Source of the DNA: Aphrocallistes beatrix
Taxonomy: Eukaryota; Porifera; Hexactinellida; Sceptrulophora; Aphrocallistidae
NCBI GenBank assembly: GCA_963281255.1
Contig: OY725500.1
Location: 4,246,165-4,310,164, forward strand
Length of the DNA stretch: 64,000 bases
Reading direction: 5' to 3'
In this document: positions 9,694 through 22,400 of the stretch, in pieces
How the letters are laid out: every line of letters starts with the position of its first letter
How positions within the stretch are numbered: position 1 is the first letter of the stretch
Translations under genes and position numbers: made by a program
The notes under the pieces: generated by a model
What the model was told of the DNA's origin: nothing
Database searches by the model: none
The model's input: only the letters and a program-made list of their open reading frames with translations

Positions 9694-10449
9694 CCTGTTT
9701 AATCCTTAGCTAATTGTACTTAACTAATCTATTGCATTGTATATGAGTAAAGTGAATTGATGAGCTAATAGGTTAGCGTGGTTATGGGAATCCGCCAACT
9801 GATTTAGAATGGGAATGCTAGCTTGGCTTCTCTCCACAGAATTGTGAAAGTACATTCGATTGACTTCATAGAACGCTTTGAAAAGGAAATGAATTTGCTT
9901 TTTCTTGAAACTATTTTCCATATGGAACCAATTTTCACTATGTGTGTATATAAGGACATGTTTACTTCTTAACTTCCAGGTCCCAATTTGTTACTATCGT
10001 TTCTCTTTCCAATCCTTTGTGACTCTGCTACCACCTTACTAGGCAATTTAGCCGCTGGCAGTTTTCTGTTGTGATTGTAGAGCACAGTCTACATCAACAC
10101 TATATTAATGGCTACAGATACTTTTTTCAAAATTATCTATCAATTTTCAATGTTTGGGTACAGCAACATTTAGTTTATAAATCTACGCATTCAGACATAG
10201 TTAACTCTGTCTAGCAAACTGGTTTATACGTCACAATAGCTCTCTACACGCCAATAGGACATAGGACTTCCAAATATTCAAATACCTCCTCCATTCATCA
10301 TGAAGAGCTAATTTGACTGGATTCCCAATCCTTGGGCTAGCAGGCTTTTGTTGTAAAGCATGACACGTCATGTCGTGTGCTGCATTCTATATAAGGAAGA
10401 GATTGAGCATTCGATTTATTTAGATTTAGTATGTTATTAACCTCTGAGA
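9694..10449. other. STX5-RYR intergenic region
   Basis: AT-rich spacer of 756 bp. I see no convincing gene. Near its right end it has a CCAAT-like site (CGCCAATAG, about 10249) and the TATA box of the downstream gene. Confidence 0.6.
10388..10395 (+). promoter_or_regulatory. TATA box (TATATAAG) of the ryanodine receptor gene
   Basis: 55 bp upstream of the ATG at 10450. The sequence GCATTCGA just downstream (about 10418) also occurs just downstream of the Rab11-FIP TATA box (about 32912). Confidence 0.5.
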
Positions 10450-13400
10450 ATGGGGACAGAACTAGAAGACTACACCACATACATAAAGACACAGGACTCG
10501 ATATTCCTACAGTTTCACACCTCCAGTGATGTGCATAGCAACTACTCTATCGCGTCGGAAGGGTTCGGGACCGAAGCTTGCCACCTCGCCGCCACCAACT
10601 CGAGCGAGATGTTCAACCTGGCCTGGCAGGTGGAGTTCGTCGTGGACAATGTCTGCTCGGTGCACGCTCTTTCACAGAGCGAGGTAGGATGGCTGTGTTA
10701 CAAAGGTTCATGGTCTAGTTACTAGCTAGATTATAACGTGTGTCTATAGGGCAAGATTAAGACGAAGCGAGCAGTGCTGTATGGTAACGCGATCAAGCTG
10801 AAACACTCCCACTCCGACAAGTTCCTCTCTTGTCAAGGCAAACCCTGGAATAGAGACAAGCTCTCCTACAAAATCCATCTCCAGCAGGTACTCAAGATCT
10901 CATGCGTTTGTTTATTGTTTGTATTATTGTCCTGTTATTCTCAGGAAGACAACAAAGCCTGCTGGTTCGTGGTCGTGCCGGGGCAAGTGACTCGATCGGA
11001 AGGAGAGAAAGTTCGGTTCGGAGACGACGTACTCCTGCGGAGCATTTCCTTCGACAGGTATCTGTGCGCTGAGATGAACTCCTACGAAGACCCCAACTCC
11101 TCCCCCATGACCAGCCCCGGCGCTAACTTCTGGATGAACCTGGACGACATGGAGTCGCCCTCCTTCGTGATTGCCTCCTTCAAGAAGACACTCTGGTGCC
11201 TGCAGCTGTTCACGTCTAACGTGGCCAGAGAGCAAGACATCGGGTTCCTGTGCGGACAGGAGTCCGTGCAGTTCTTCTGCAGACACACCACCAGCTATCT
11301 GATGGCCTGCAGTGAAGAAGAGGACAAGGAGGGGGAAGGGCACGGCCAGCTCAAGTTTGAGCCTACGGATCACAAGAACGAAGTGAGTCAGCCATCCTAA
11401 TTTGCGGTTTGCTGCTTCTATTTATACTTCTTGCGTAGGTACTTTCCATCTGGCGGATAGAGCTGCTACAGCTGAAGTGGGGGGGTCTGCACCTGCAATG
11501 GGGACAGCCGTTCCGACTGAGACATATGGTGACAGGGAAATTCCTGGGGTCTAGACTGGAGGACAAGAACAGGTACAGCCTCGTGCTGCTGTCAGAGGAG
11601 GAGTCCAACTATGGGAACTCCGTGTTCAGTCTCCGCAGGAGTGTGGAGGACGTGTCTCACTGGGAGCAGAGAGAGGACCAATTCTTCAAACCGCAGATTA
11701 AGCTGGGAGACTCGATGGGTAAGCGGATCCTAGTTGGTTGGCTAACAACTCTTTAAACTAACTTAAATAGGTTTGCTTCAGCACTTTCCTGGAAAACCGG
11801 GAGCTCGTGGAGTGGACGCGCACCCCTTGTGGCTCGGATTCACGACGGGAGTGGTGGAGGAGTCCCGGTCCAGCAGACCGGCCATGTTCCTCTCTCAGGG
11901 GATCAACTACAAGTACGCACTCACCACAACCACCACCAGCACTGAGAAGTCGAAGGGAGCTGTCAACGTCTACATCACTGATAGGTCAGTGCTCTCACTG
12001 CCTTGTCCGTGTTGAGTGTAGGGATGCATGTAATCTGCGGTTTGTGTAGGATTATCAACACTTTTAAGAGAATCGTGTCTCAGAAACCTCTCCACGCCCA
12101 ATTCGTTCCCACCTGCAGGCGCCTCATCGAGATTCTGAAGGAGTTCTCGTCTCACTTCGACAAATTCACTACGCATGAGGGCCTCTTCAAGAGCTTCCTG
12201 TCTCTCGCCAGCGACGTGGAAACGATCTACAAGAACTCTTTCACAGCCGGACCGCCCAAACTATCCCACGCCCGTCTCTCCAGGGGGTCAGGGTCCCCCA
12301 GCACCAACATCAAGGACATCAAGTTCTCTCTCCTCAAGACGCTGGCTCAGTTCCTGAAGCACAACCCTGAGTGCAGCCGATACTTCTCACAGCCCGACAA
12401 CCTCAAACTCTTCTTGTCCATGGTGGAGGACCCCAAGTACAACAGAGAGGTGCTGACTGTGCTGCTGAACGCATTCCACGAGAATTCGGAGATCCTGAAC
12501 AGCTTCAAGGAGGCGTACATCGAACGCATCATCATGCTCTTCAGCTCCTTCGGCAGGAACGAGAAGATCTTGGAGCTGCTCACTTCTCTCTGTCTGTGCA
12601 ACGGCACCGCCATCCGCCGGAACCAGAACGTCATCTGCCACGAACTCCTCGGAAAGAGCTCCATTCATGATCTCCTGCTGCGCACCACCACCGTGAAAAA
12701 GATCCACGTGATGCGCACCAGCTTCTGCATCAGCCGACACTCCGACTCTGCCACTTACCCCAAGTGGTACTACGAGCTGGAGCTGGAGCACCCGGCTTCC
12801 GCTCTCTCTCGGGATTCCGCACACTTCCGAGTGGGGTGGATCGCCCTGGAGTACTTCTCTGATCTTCCTTTCTACGACTCCTCCCGCAGGGGGGAGGGAA
12901 CCCACTCAGAAGACGCCCTCTCCCTGTCTGAAGGGGGCGTAGGGGACGACCTGTACTCTTACGGGTTCGACGGTAGATACGTGTGGACTGGAGGGATTCC
13001 GTTCAGATCCTCTAGCTCCTCCGAGACTGCTGACTTCACTCTGACCAAGTCTGTGATTGGCTGTTACATCGATCTGAGTGAGAAGCACATGCGCTGCTGG
13101 TTCTCTCTGAACGGACAGATGCTGGAGCCGCGCCTGACCTGCCTTCCTTCCTCGCAGATGGTCTGTCCAGCTGTCAGCTTCTCCTCCGACCTCCGCTGCC
13201 ACTTCCGGTTAGGCGACGAGTTCGGCGGGTTCATTCACACCCCTGACTCTGAGTTCGTCGGGATCGCTAGCGCGCGCAGTCCTAACGAGGACGAGAGCCC
13301 TGGGACGGCTCACGCTGGAATGTTCTGCTCCGCCTCTGCCGTCAGCATCCCGCCGGGCGGTCAGACGGAGGGGGCGAACTCTTTCCGGATAGAGGGCCCC

Positions 13401-16400
13401 GCGGCTATTGACGACGACTGCTCCTTTGTTCCTACTCCGATCGACGTATCGGATATGCCGCCCAGCCCCGCTAGCCTGACGCAGCCCATCGCCGAGTACC
13501 TACACGACGTGTGGGCCGTGAACAAGATAGAGTCCGGCTGGGACTTCGCTGAGCAGAGAAACGACGGGAAGAAGCTGCACCCCCTCCTCATCCCCTTCTC
13601 CGAGATGTTCGAGGAGCAGAAGAAGTACGACCTGGATCTGGGGCAGGAGACCATCAAGACGCTGAAGGCACTCGGATACGACATGAAGGCGCCGAGCAAG
13701 GGGGGCTTCAGAGCTAAGAAGAAGCCGCTTGACCCGGAGACGTACCAGCTGAAGAACGGCTACCTCCCCTCCCTCTACAACCTGGACGCTCTCGAAGAGC
13801 TCCCAGCTCTGCACGACATGATAGAGCGCCTGGCGGAGAACGCACACAACCTGTGGGCGCGGAGCAAAGTGTCGAACGGATTCTGCTACGGGAGCAGCGC
13901 TAAGAACGCTTCTCTCAAGGTCTCCCCCTACCTCGTCCCGTACGAGAGACTGGGCAGCAGAGACAAGAAGTCGAATCGGGACTCAGTCAAGGGAGTGATT
14001 GAAGCGCTGATCGCCAGGGGCTACTCCATCCTCTCCATGCGCTCAGACCACGAGATCTTGGAGCTGGCGCGGAATGTGGACTTTTCCAGCATCAAGACGA
14101 TAACCTACCGCACTCAGAGCTCGTACGGCGTGTCAGAGGGCCTCTGGTACTATGACGTCACGCTAGAGACAGCGGGGTTCATACGCATAGGCTGGGCCGC
14201 CTCTGCTTTCAAAGCGGGGAGGCTGCTCGGCAGCGACGCAGACTCGTACGCGTACGACGGATACCTGGCCAGGAAGTGGAACAAGAACTCTGTCACATTC
14301 GGACAGCGATGGAAGAGCGGAGATAGGATCCGCTGCTTCCTTAACCTGAGGGAAGGAACCATCTGCTTCGCGTGCAATGACTCTCTCCTGCGCGGCACTG
14401 GCAACGACACGATCGCCTTCTCCGACCTCCCACGGGGGGACGGGTTCAAGTACTATCCGGCTGTGAGCCTAGGGAGGGGGCAGAGGGTGGAGATATCATT
14501 CATGGAAGGAAAAGAGATGAAGATCTACGAGCTGGTGGACGAGTACAGCCCCTTCTCTACAGGAGTCCACACTTCCATTCCTCTCTGGTACTCGCTAGAA
14601 GACTGCCACTACGAGCCCATCTCCTCTCCGCAGTCTGCGTTCTGCCTCTCCAAGGAAGTGGACCTGCTCGTCATTAATGAGATGAGTGTGCAGCTGAAGT
14701 CTCTCCCGCAAGACGTCCTGCCCGAGTGTCTGAGGCTGAATCTGGGCGTCCCACTGAAGACACGCTCCCCGGGCAGGAAGGACAACCTCATCTGCTTCGG
14801 AGTCCGCGTGCAGGTTTCTGACATCGGCAAGGCCTACCTCGGCTGGACCACTTCCTCTTTCAAGTTCTTCCCAGGCGAGAATAGCCACAGCTGGGGGCAG
14901 GAGTGCACCGTATCTGGGGACCCGCCCACTCTCGTGAAGACCGCCTACCTCATGCCACTCTCCAAGCTGACGGAGAAAATGCACCAGGAAGAACACCTGG
15001 AGGTGTACACAGTGCTGGACAGAGACCGCAGAGTCATCACGTACCATTTCTCCTATGACTCCGAGTGTAAGGGTGAGTCTTTCGAACTCTCTCCCACCGT
15101 CATCAAGCTCTTTCCTACATTCATCATCTCGCCTTCAAAGCAAAGAGTGTTCGACTTCCTGCTGGAGCCGCTTACTGACAGGTCCTCTCTCGCCTCTGCC
15201 ATCCTACCGCCGGGACGGACCGACAATTCGCGGAGTCACTACTTCGCTTGGATGGAGCTGCAGGCTGCCGTCGCCTACTCGTGGACCTACCGAGAGAACT
15301 ACAGCGTCAACTGCTGCCTGGAGCGAGCGGGAGACGGCGCCTGCACTCTCGTGCACGAGGATGTGCCCTCTTCTCCCACCGGCACGGGCGGCGGTTCCTT
15401 GGAGAGGCTGACTCCGTCCGTAGGCGCGCGTAAGCTGGTTAAGATGCACCGCGTCTACTCCAGCTTTGAGAGCACTGACGCCATCGGAGACAGGTGTCAC
15501 AGCCTGTACGTGCTGGTGCCCGAGGAAGAGACGCTGTTCAGATTCACAGACATTTCAGAGCGGCCGGTGCTGGCCAAATTCCTCACTCAATCCCTCCGAC
15601 TCTTCAACGCCATCTGCTACCACGTGTTCTCCTCGGCCGTCGACAGCGTGCAGGCCTACGTCACGAAGGAGACTCTCCTCGCCATGATGAGTCTGGCCCT
15701 CAAGTTCTACCTCCCCAACGACCTCAAGATCTCCATCTACGACCTCTACATCACTCTCAACTTCGAGAAGGAGTCCATGTGTGCGCTGTGGACGCGAGAC
15801 GACTTTGTCTTTGCAGCTGAGTTTCCAGACGACCCCTCCCCCTATCTCCCCACTCCTGGGAGGGGGCTATTCAGCGCGCAGGCCTCCTTCTACAGCGACT
15901 TCGGGGATGACTCAGTGATTGATACTCAGTACCACAAATTCAAGCGCTTCATCTTCTCCAAACTTAACGAAGTGCTCCTACACAAGGAGTACGCCTGTCG
16001 CAGCCTCACGCATCAAGATCACGTCGGACTGTTCGTGCCCATCCTCCGTATCATCAAGCACATGCTACTGACAGACCAGCTGGCAGATGAGGAGATGAAC
16101 AAGCTGATCTACCTTCTGGACCCGTCTCGTTCCTCCGTCAACATCGGAAGTCACCTGAAAACGGGCGGGGACGCAGATATCACAGGACTGCTGAATATAG
16201 AGAACTTGGAAGAGAGTGTGAAGTATGAGATCTGCATCATCCTGGACTACATGTGTGATCGGGAGCTGAAGGACAAGATCCGAGTGCTGGTAGAGTTCTC
16301 GGGAAGTATGGCTTACAAACTCAGGGCCGAGCAAGAGCAGAAGCACAAACAGCTGGAAGAACAGCTGAAGCAGTCTCCTTCCTTTGCGATGCAGAAAACG

Positions 16401-19400
16401 AAACAGTTCCGCCTTCGTCCCCTCGCCCAGGTGTGCGAGATGCTAGGCGTGAATGAGGAGGGAGGCATCGACGCTAAAGACACGAACGAACTGAGAGAGG
16501 AGGTTAAGCGGTTCCACAGGGACCTGTTGTTCAAGTTTGACGTGGAGCAGGGCAAGATGGAAGAAGGGGAGCTCCGCTCTTTCTTGGAGAGACACCCCTC
16601 CCAAGAAGATAAGCAGTCGCAGCTGCGCGCGCTCAACTCGATCATCAAGGACACGCTGCGGGGCTGGGTGGACAGCGAAGTGCAGGAACCGAAGCTGGTG
16701 TGCGCCATCTTCAACTTGCTGCACCGGCAGTTCCACGAGCAAGAGGAGTTCTCCTCCGCCCTCGAGAAGACCTACATCCTCCCCGCCTCCAAGCAGACGC
16801 ACAACCTCATCAGCCCCACCGACATCCTGTCCGCACTCGGACACCTGCGCTCTCTGATGGAGGTGCGGATCGACACGAGCGAGCAGAAGAGCCTGAAGCG
16901 ATACTTGAACATCCTCTCAGAGCCCAGGCTTGTGTTCCACCATCCAGAGCTGCTCTGCTCTCTGCAGATACACGAGACGGTGCTCAACGTGATGAAGCAC
17001 TTGCTGGACGATATCCAATCTAAAGAGCAGAATAAGACCAATCCCATCCACCAGCAGACCACCGACAACTTCAAGATATTCCAGGAGACCATCTCCGAGT
17101 GCTGCAAGTACCTCTGCAACCTAGCCAAGTTCTCGGGCGGCTCCAACTCCAAGTACGCCCCCACGAACTCCCAGTGCATGCTGTTTCCACATCTGGATTA
17201 CCTGCTTGAGCTCTCACGAGTGCACAACACCGTCGACTACCAGACTGACACCTCCCCCATGGAGGTGGCCAATGCCATCATCCGCAACAACGAGCGTCTC
17301 GCCCTCTGCTTGCAGGAGGAGCAGATTCGCAAGGTGATAGACCTGCTGGCGCACGCAGTTTCAGATCTGCACCTTCTCAACCGCACAGAGCAGTACCTGG
17401 AGTTCCTGAAACTGGCCGTCCGATCCAGCGATTGCTACATCGAAGAGAACGCAAAGATCATCGTCACTCATCTCATCTCCAACCGGATGTGCCTCGGCCC
17501 GGCGCTGGAATACAACCAGCCCAATGGGTTCGGCGGTTACTTCACCTCCCTCTCCTCTCCAACAGACGACTCGCTTTCGGCAGAAGTCACACTCCCCTAC
17601 TACATCTCCCTCCTCGACCTGCTGGCCAAATGCGCGCCTGACCACCCCTCCGAGGTCCTCCTCCTCTCCGAGACCCCGCCCATCTGCTCGGTCCTGCAGA
17701 AGATCATTGTCGAGGAGGACCTACGTCGGCTGTTGGAGTGCTCGCTGGAGCCGCCGGAGCGGTTCGAAGCGGGAGAGTTCGTCGAGCTGAAGAACAAGAA
17801 ATTCGCAGAGGAGTGGTCCAACTTCAAAGGCTCCATCCTTCTCTTCTACGAGCAAGTCCACTCCATCGACCCTGCCACCATCCTGGCGCTAATAGAAGCC
17901 TCCATCATCCCAGACATGCTGTACACGCTGTGTCTCTGCAGAGTGGACATCGACGAGGTGGCAGTCACCCTCCTCAAGTACATCACCCAGTCCGTGATCC
18001 CCTTCCTGCACCGCGCTATCGCCAGCATGCCGACTGACTCCATCTCAGATGCTCTGTCCTCGAAGTTGCTGCACGCCAACTACTGGCTGGCCTGTCTCCC
18101 TGTCGCCATGGTACAGAAGAATCAGGTCTCCGAGTTTGTCCGCCTCATCGCCAGTCGCCTGACCCCTGGGACCATGTACCCCCTCCTCTCCAAGCTCCTC
18201 CTGGACATGCACCACCTACCCCCACACAACCGTGGGATCGTCATTAACATGCTGCGCGTCCATTTCACCGCAAGGGGCGGCTACTATTCGGGCGCCAATA
18301 TAGACAGCACAAATGCCGCCACTCCACAGGAGCAGCACCAGTTGTTGGAACTGGCGCACTTTCTCCTGGAAGAGACCTACGCTTCTTCTCGCTCGCCCCC
18401 TTCTAAGATGGAGAGAAAATCCTCCTCGCTTGCTCAGAAAGAGAACAACTCGGCAAGACTGAGGGAGTGCCTACACGCGGTTATTCACGCCCTAGCTCCA
18501 GACATGCTGGTGCCAGAACACACACTCTCCGACACCTCTTTCCTCCTCCTCCCCAACCACCATCTCCACCTAGCTTCCTCCTCAGTGGGAACTTCACACC
18601 CTCAGATTCTGCCCTCATTCGACTTCCCTTCCCCTAGTGCCCTCTTGGGGCCTGACTCCAGACTCTCGCCCCCTTCTGACCTCATCCAGCGTCTGAAACG
18701 GCCGGCCACCGCTTGGCTGGACACGCTGCAGTACCGACTCTACTGCCAGGAGATCTCCGGCGTGATCGCGGATAAGGAGCGGATACAAGAGAGCGTGGAC
18801 TCCACCATCTCTCTCCTGCTCAACGCCATCATGAGCAAGGGCATCTACTTCGTGCACAATCCCCTGCACAACGGCCAGACGGACACCTACTCCTCCAAGG
18901 ACTTCCTATCCGTCATCAAGAACTCGTTCAACATCGGACTCACCAAGAAAGACTTACGTGACAAGACATGGAAACAACTGATGAGATCTGTCTCTCTCGC
19001 TGTGCTCGAGTTCTCCTCTCTCCTCAACAACCACCTCCACTTCCGGTCTAAGAGTGTGCGGGAGCAGCTGGTGCCCATTCCTTACTACCTCCTACAGACG
19101 CAGGAGCAGGAGATCATAGTGGAGGCGGTGTACGAGTTCTTTAACCTCATTTCTAACTCCGGCTACAAGCTACAGACCACCAAGCAGTCCTCCATGTCTG
19201 TGGATCAGACCGGAGAGAACTTCGGACGGCAGACCGTCACGCTGCTGGTCGTACACGAGCTGTACGAGAGCTTCCGAGGGAGGTGTGAGAAGATGCAAGG
19301 GTCCGGAGCGAAGGCTTACCTCCGCGACATCTTGCTGCCCGTCATCACCAACTACTTCTGGGAACACCGCAGCTACTTCGTGTCTGATGCTAACCAGCTC

Positions 19401-22400
19401 GTGTACATGAGCATGGCGTCTCAGTTCGAGCTGGTAGAAGTCGCGAAACTGTTCCACTTCATTATTCTGTACCTACACAAGAACCCCGACCTATTCGAGA
19501 AGAGTGCAGCCACGCAAAGGGAGATCAGAACCGCGTTAGAATGGCTGTGCAGGTGTATACACCCGTTCGCTAGCAACATTTCCGTCGGGAACATTGTGAG
19601 CGAAGATATGCCTGAGTTAACTGAGACAGACAGCTCGAACGCAGTGAATTATATCGAGGACGTGATCTCCATCCTGATCCACTCTCTCCAGGAGCAGCCC
19701 CCTTCCTCCCTCACCGCGGTCCTCCCTGTCATCTCTGTACTCGTCAAGCAGATCGGGAGCATTCGCGAGAATGCAGGAAAGCTGCATGGAAACCTGGCTC
19801 AGGTCGAGCTGGACAGACGTTTGACTGAGCTGTACCGTAGTCTCTCCGCCCGGGTGGACTCCACGCATCCCCGAGACCTCGCTGCGTATGGGGAGTGTCT
19901 GACTGCCATCTGCTGCACCCGAGTGTCCCCCCTGCTGGAGGAGAACTTCGGAGAGGCCGTCTCGCTCTATCAATCCATTCGCGCGCGAGTCCTGACAGCT
20001 TCCCTCCAGGACGAGGCGTACGTACACATATCCCTCCCCCTCATCACCAGGTACATCAAGCGCTGTAACGACCTGAAGACGGAGGATAGGCCGCGGCACA
20101 ACTCAGACATCCAACCGATCCTCTGCTCAGTGATCCGGTACCTCAGAGACAACATGCTGGCCGACATCCCCGAGGAGTACCATATCGTTCAGTGCCTGGA
20201 GCTGATCGCCCCCTACACGCCCCTCGAAGACCTGTGGAGTGTGTGGCGAGACTTGAAGTTGTACATCCACACCATCCGCACCGCTCTCATCTCGCTCTGG
20301 AAGTCAGAGCAGCGGCTGACAGCTGCCGAGGCAGGCAGTCAGTATAACGAGATGGAGCACAGCAACCTGGAGCCTCAGTTCAACACCCTCCTGCCGCACC
20401 TTCTCTCCGCGCTGATGCTGCTCGGCCGCTTCCTCTACTCGCGGGAGAAGGACCTGCTGGCCACGGCGCAGGAACACGCCCACGAGCACATCTCTCTCTT
20501 CTGGGACCTGGACTTCATCTTCAACTGCTGGCAGACCTCGCAATACGCGCGCCAAGGCTTGCAAGGGATCATTCATACAATCTGCAACAAGTTCGAGGGT
20601 ACGGAGACGCCCAATCTGCTCTCTGATAGAAACGAGCTCTCCATCCTCCTGCAGCTGGTGCTGCAGACGCAGAAGAAAGTGTACAACGAGCGCTGCCACA
20701 TCCTCGTCTACTGCGTGAAGACGCACCTCGACCTCATCCTCCACTTGAAGCACTTCTCCGCCTTGCATGAAGTCATCGAGAGCAGTGAGAACATGTTCCG
20801 TACGAACAACAACATCGAGTACATCTCTCAGAAGTTGGACCAAGAATACGCCGACAAGCACAAGTCCCTGTCTCTGTCCAACAGCCGCAGCTACGCCCTC
20901 CTCAACTGGTACCACCTGCCTCAGAGCGATTCTCAGAACGCACTTAAGATGGATCTGATGGAGATTGGGCGCGTTAAGGCGGCGATCTACAACCTCGAAC
21001 ATCCACGGGCGGGGCGGGATAGGTGGAGGAAGTTCCTGACGCAACACAAGAAGCGCGCCATCATGCGGAGCTTCCAGTCAGTGCCCATCTACAAGCTGCC
21101 TTGGTTCAAGATCAGCAACCACTTCCTGGAGACGTACCGCAGCAAGTGGCTGAGCAAGTCGCACAAGGAGGCCGACCTCATAACGCAGCTGGAGGCGACC
21201 ACACAGGAAGGTCCAGGAGCTGTGGAAGGCAGTAAGCCGCTCAAACTGCTAGTGGGTGTGTTCTGTCAGGGAGGCATCCAACAGACGGACCAACAGGTGC
21301 GTACGGACGACACGGTGCATGTAAACTATAGCTTCATTTCTAATTGTTTATTTTAGGAGTTATACCGGAAGTATGCCAAATCACTACAGGAGAGCTGTGA
21401 TTGCATCGACGACGATCCTGAGGGTCAGGAATGTGATGATATCTTCGCGCAGCAAGCTAAGAAGAAGGAACTGGAGAAGCAACAAGTGGAGCTGACCAAT
21501 CGGAACGTCGCCGAGATGGTTGTCGTGGTGCTAGCGGAGTCTGATGGATGCAGGGGAGACTTGATACAGGAGACCCTACAGCTCGGCATTTCCTTGCTCA
21601 AGGGCGGCAATCTAGAGGTGCAGGAGAACATTCTAGAATTCCTACAAACGTCTAAGGAAGGAGGAGACTTCTTCACGAGTATGTCCAGACTGATCTTTGA
21701 CTGTCCGGTGTTGGACCGGTCTACCTACGAGCGGCAGCGGAAGGTGTACGGCAACGCGGAGGACCTGCAGACCGCCATCAAGGACGACCAGTTCACGCAG
21801 GACCTGTTCCGCTTCCTACAGCTGCTGTGCGAGGGACACAACATGTCGATGCAGAACTATCTCCGCTCCCAGCAGGACAAGACCACCACTGTGAACCTGG
21901 TCGTGTCCACAGTGGACTACCTGCTCTCCCTGCAGGAGTCCATTCAGAACTTCTACGGGCAGTACGCAGGCCCGGGGGGCATAGACGTGCAGGGCCAGTC
22001 CAACTTCAAGAAGGTGTTCATGGTGGTGCAGCAGGTGAGTATGTGACGATTGCAATTCGCTAAACACCTGACACTGTAGCTAATGTTACTATGGACAGGT
22101 ATTCAACACGCTAACTGAGTACGTGCAAGGCCCCTGCAATGCTAACCAGCAGGCACTCAGCCAGTCGAGGCTGTGGGATGCCATCTCTGGATTCTTCTAC
22201 ATTTTCGCTAAACTCCAATCCAAGCTCTCCTCCGAGTACGAGTACTCGATGGAGCTGATGAAGGAGGTGTTGGATGTGCACGCAGACATGATAATTCTGC
22301 TGCTCAGCATGCTGGAAGGAAACGTGAACAACGAAGCTAACTCCATCTCTGGACAGATGAAAGATGCCCTGGTGGAGTCACGTCAGGTTGGTTCTTCATC

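Noticed and set aside
12387-21047. Many 100-250-codon antisense ORFs under the RYR gene
   Set aside because: They mirror GC-rich codon bias of the sense strand and show no recognisable domains.
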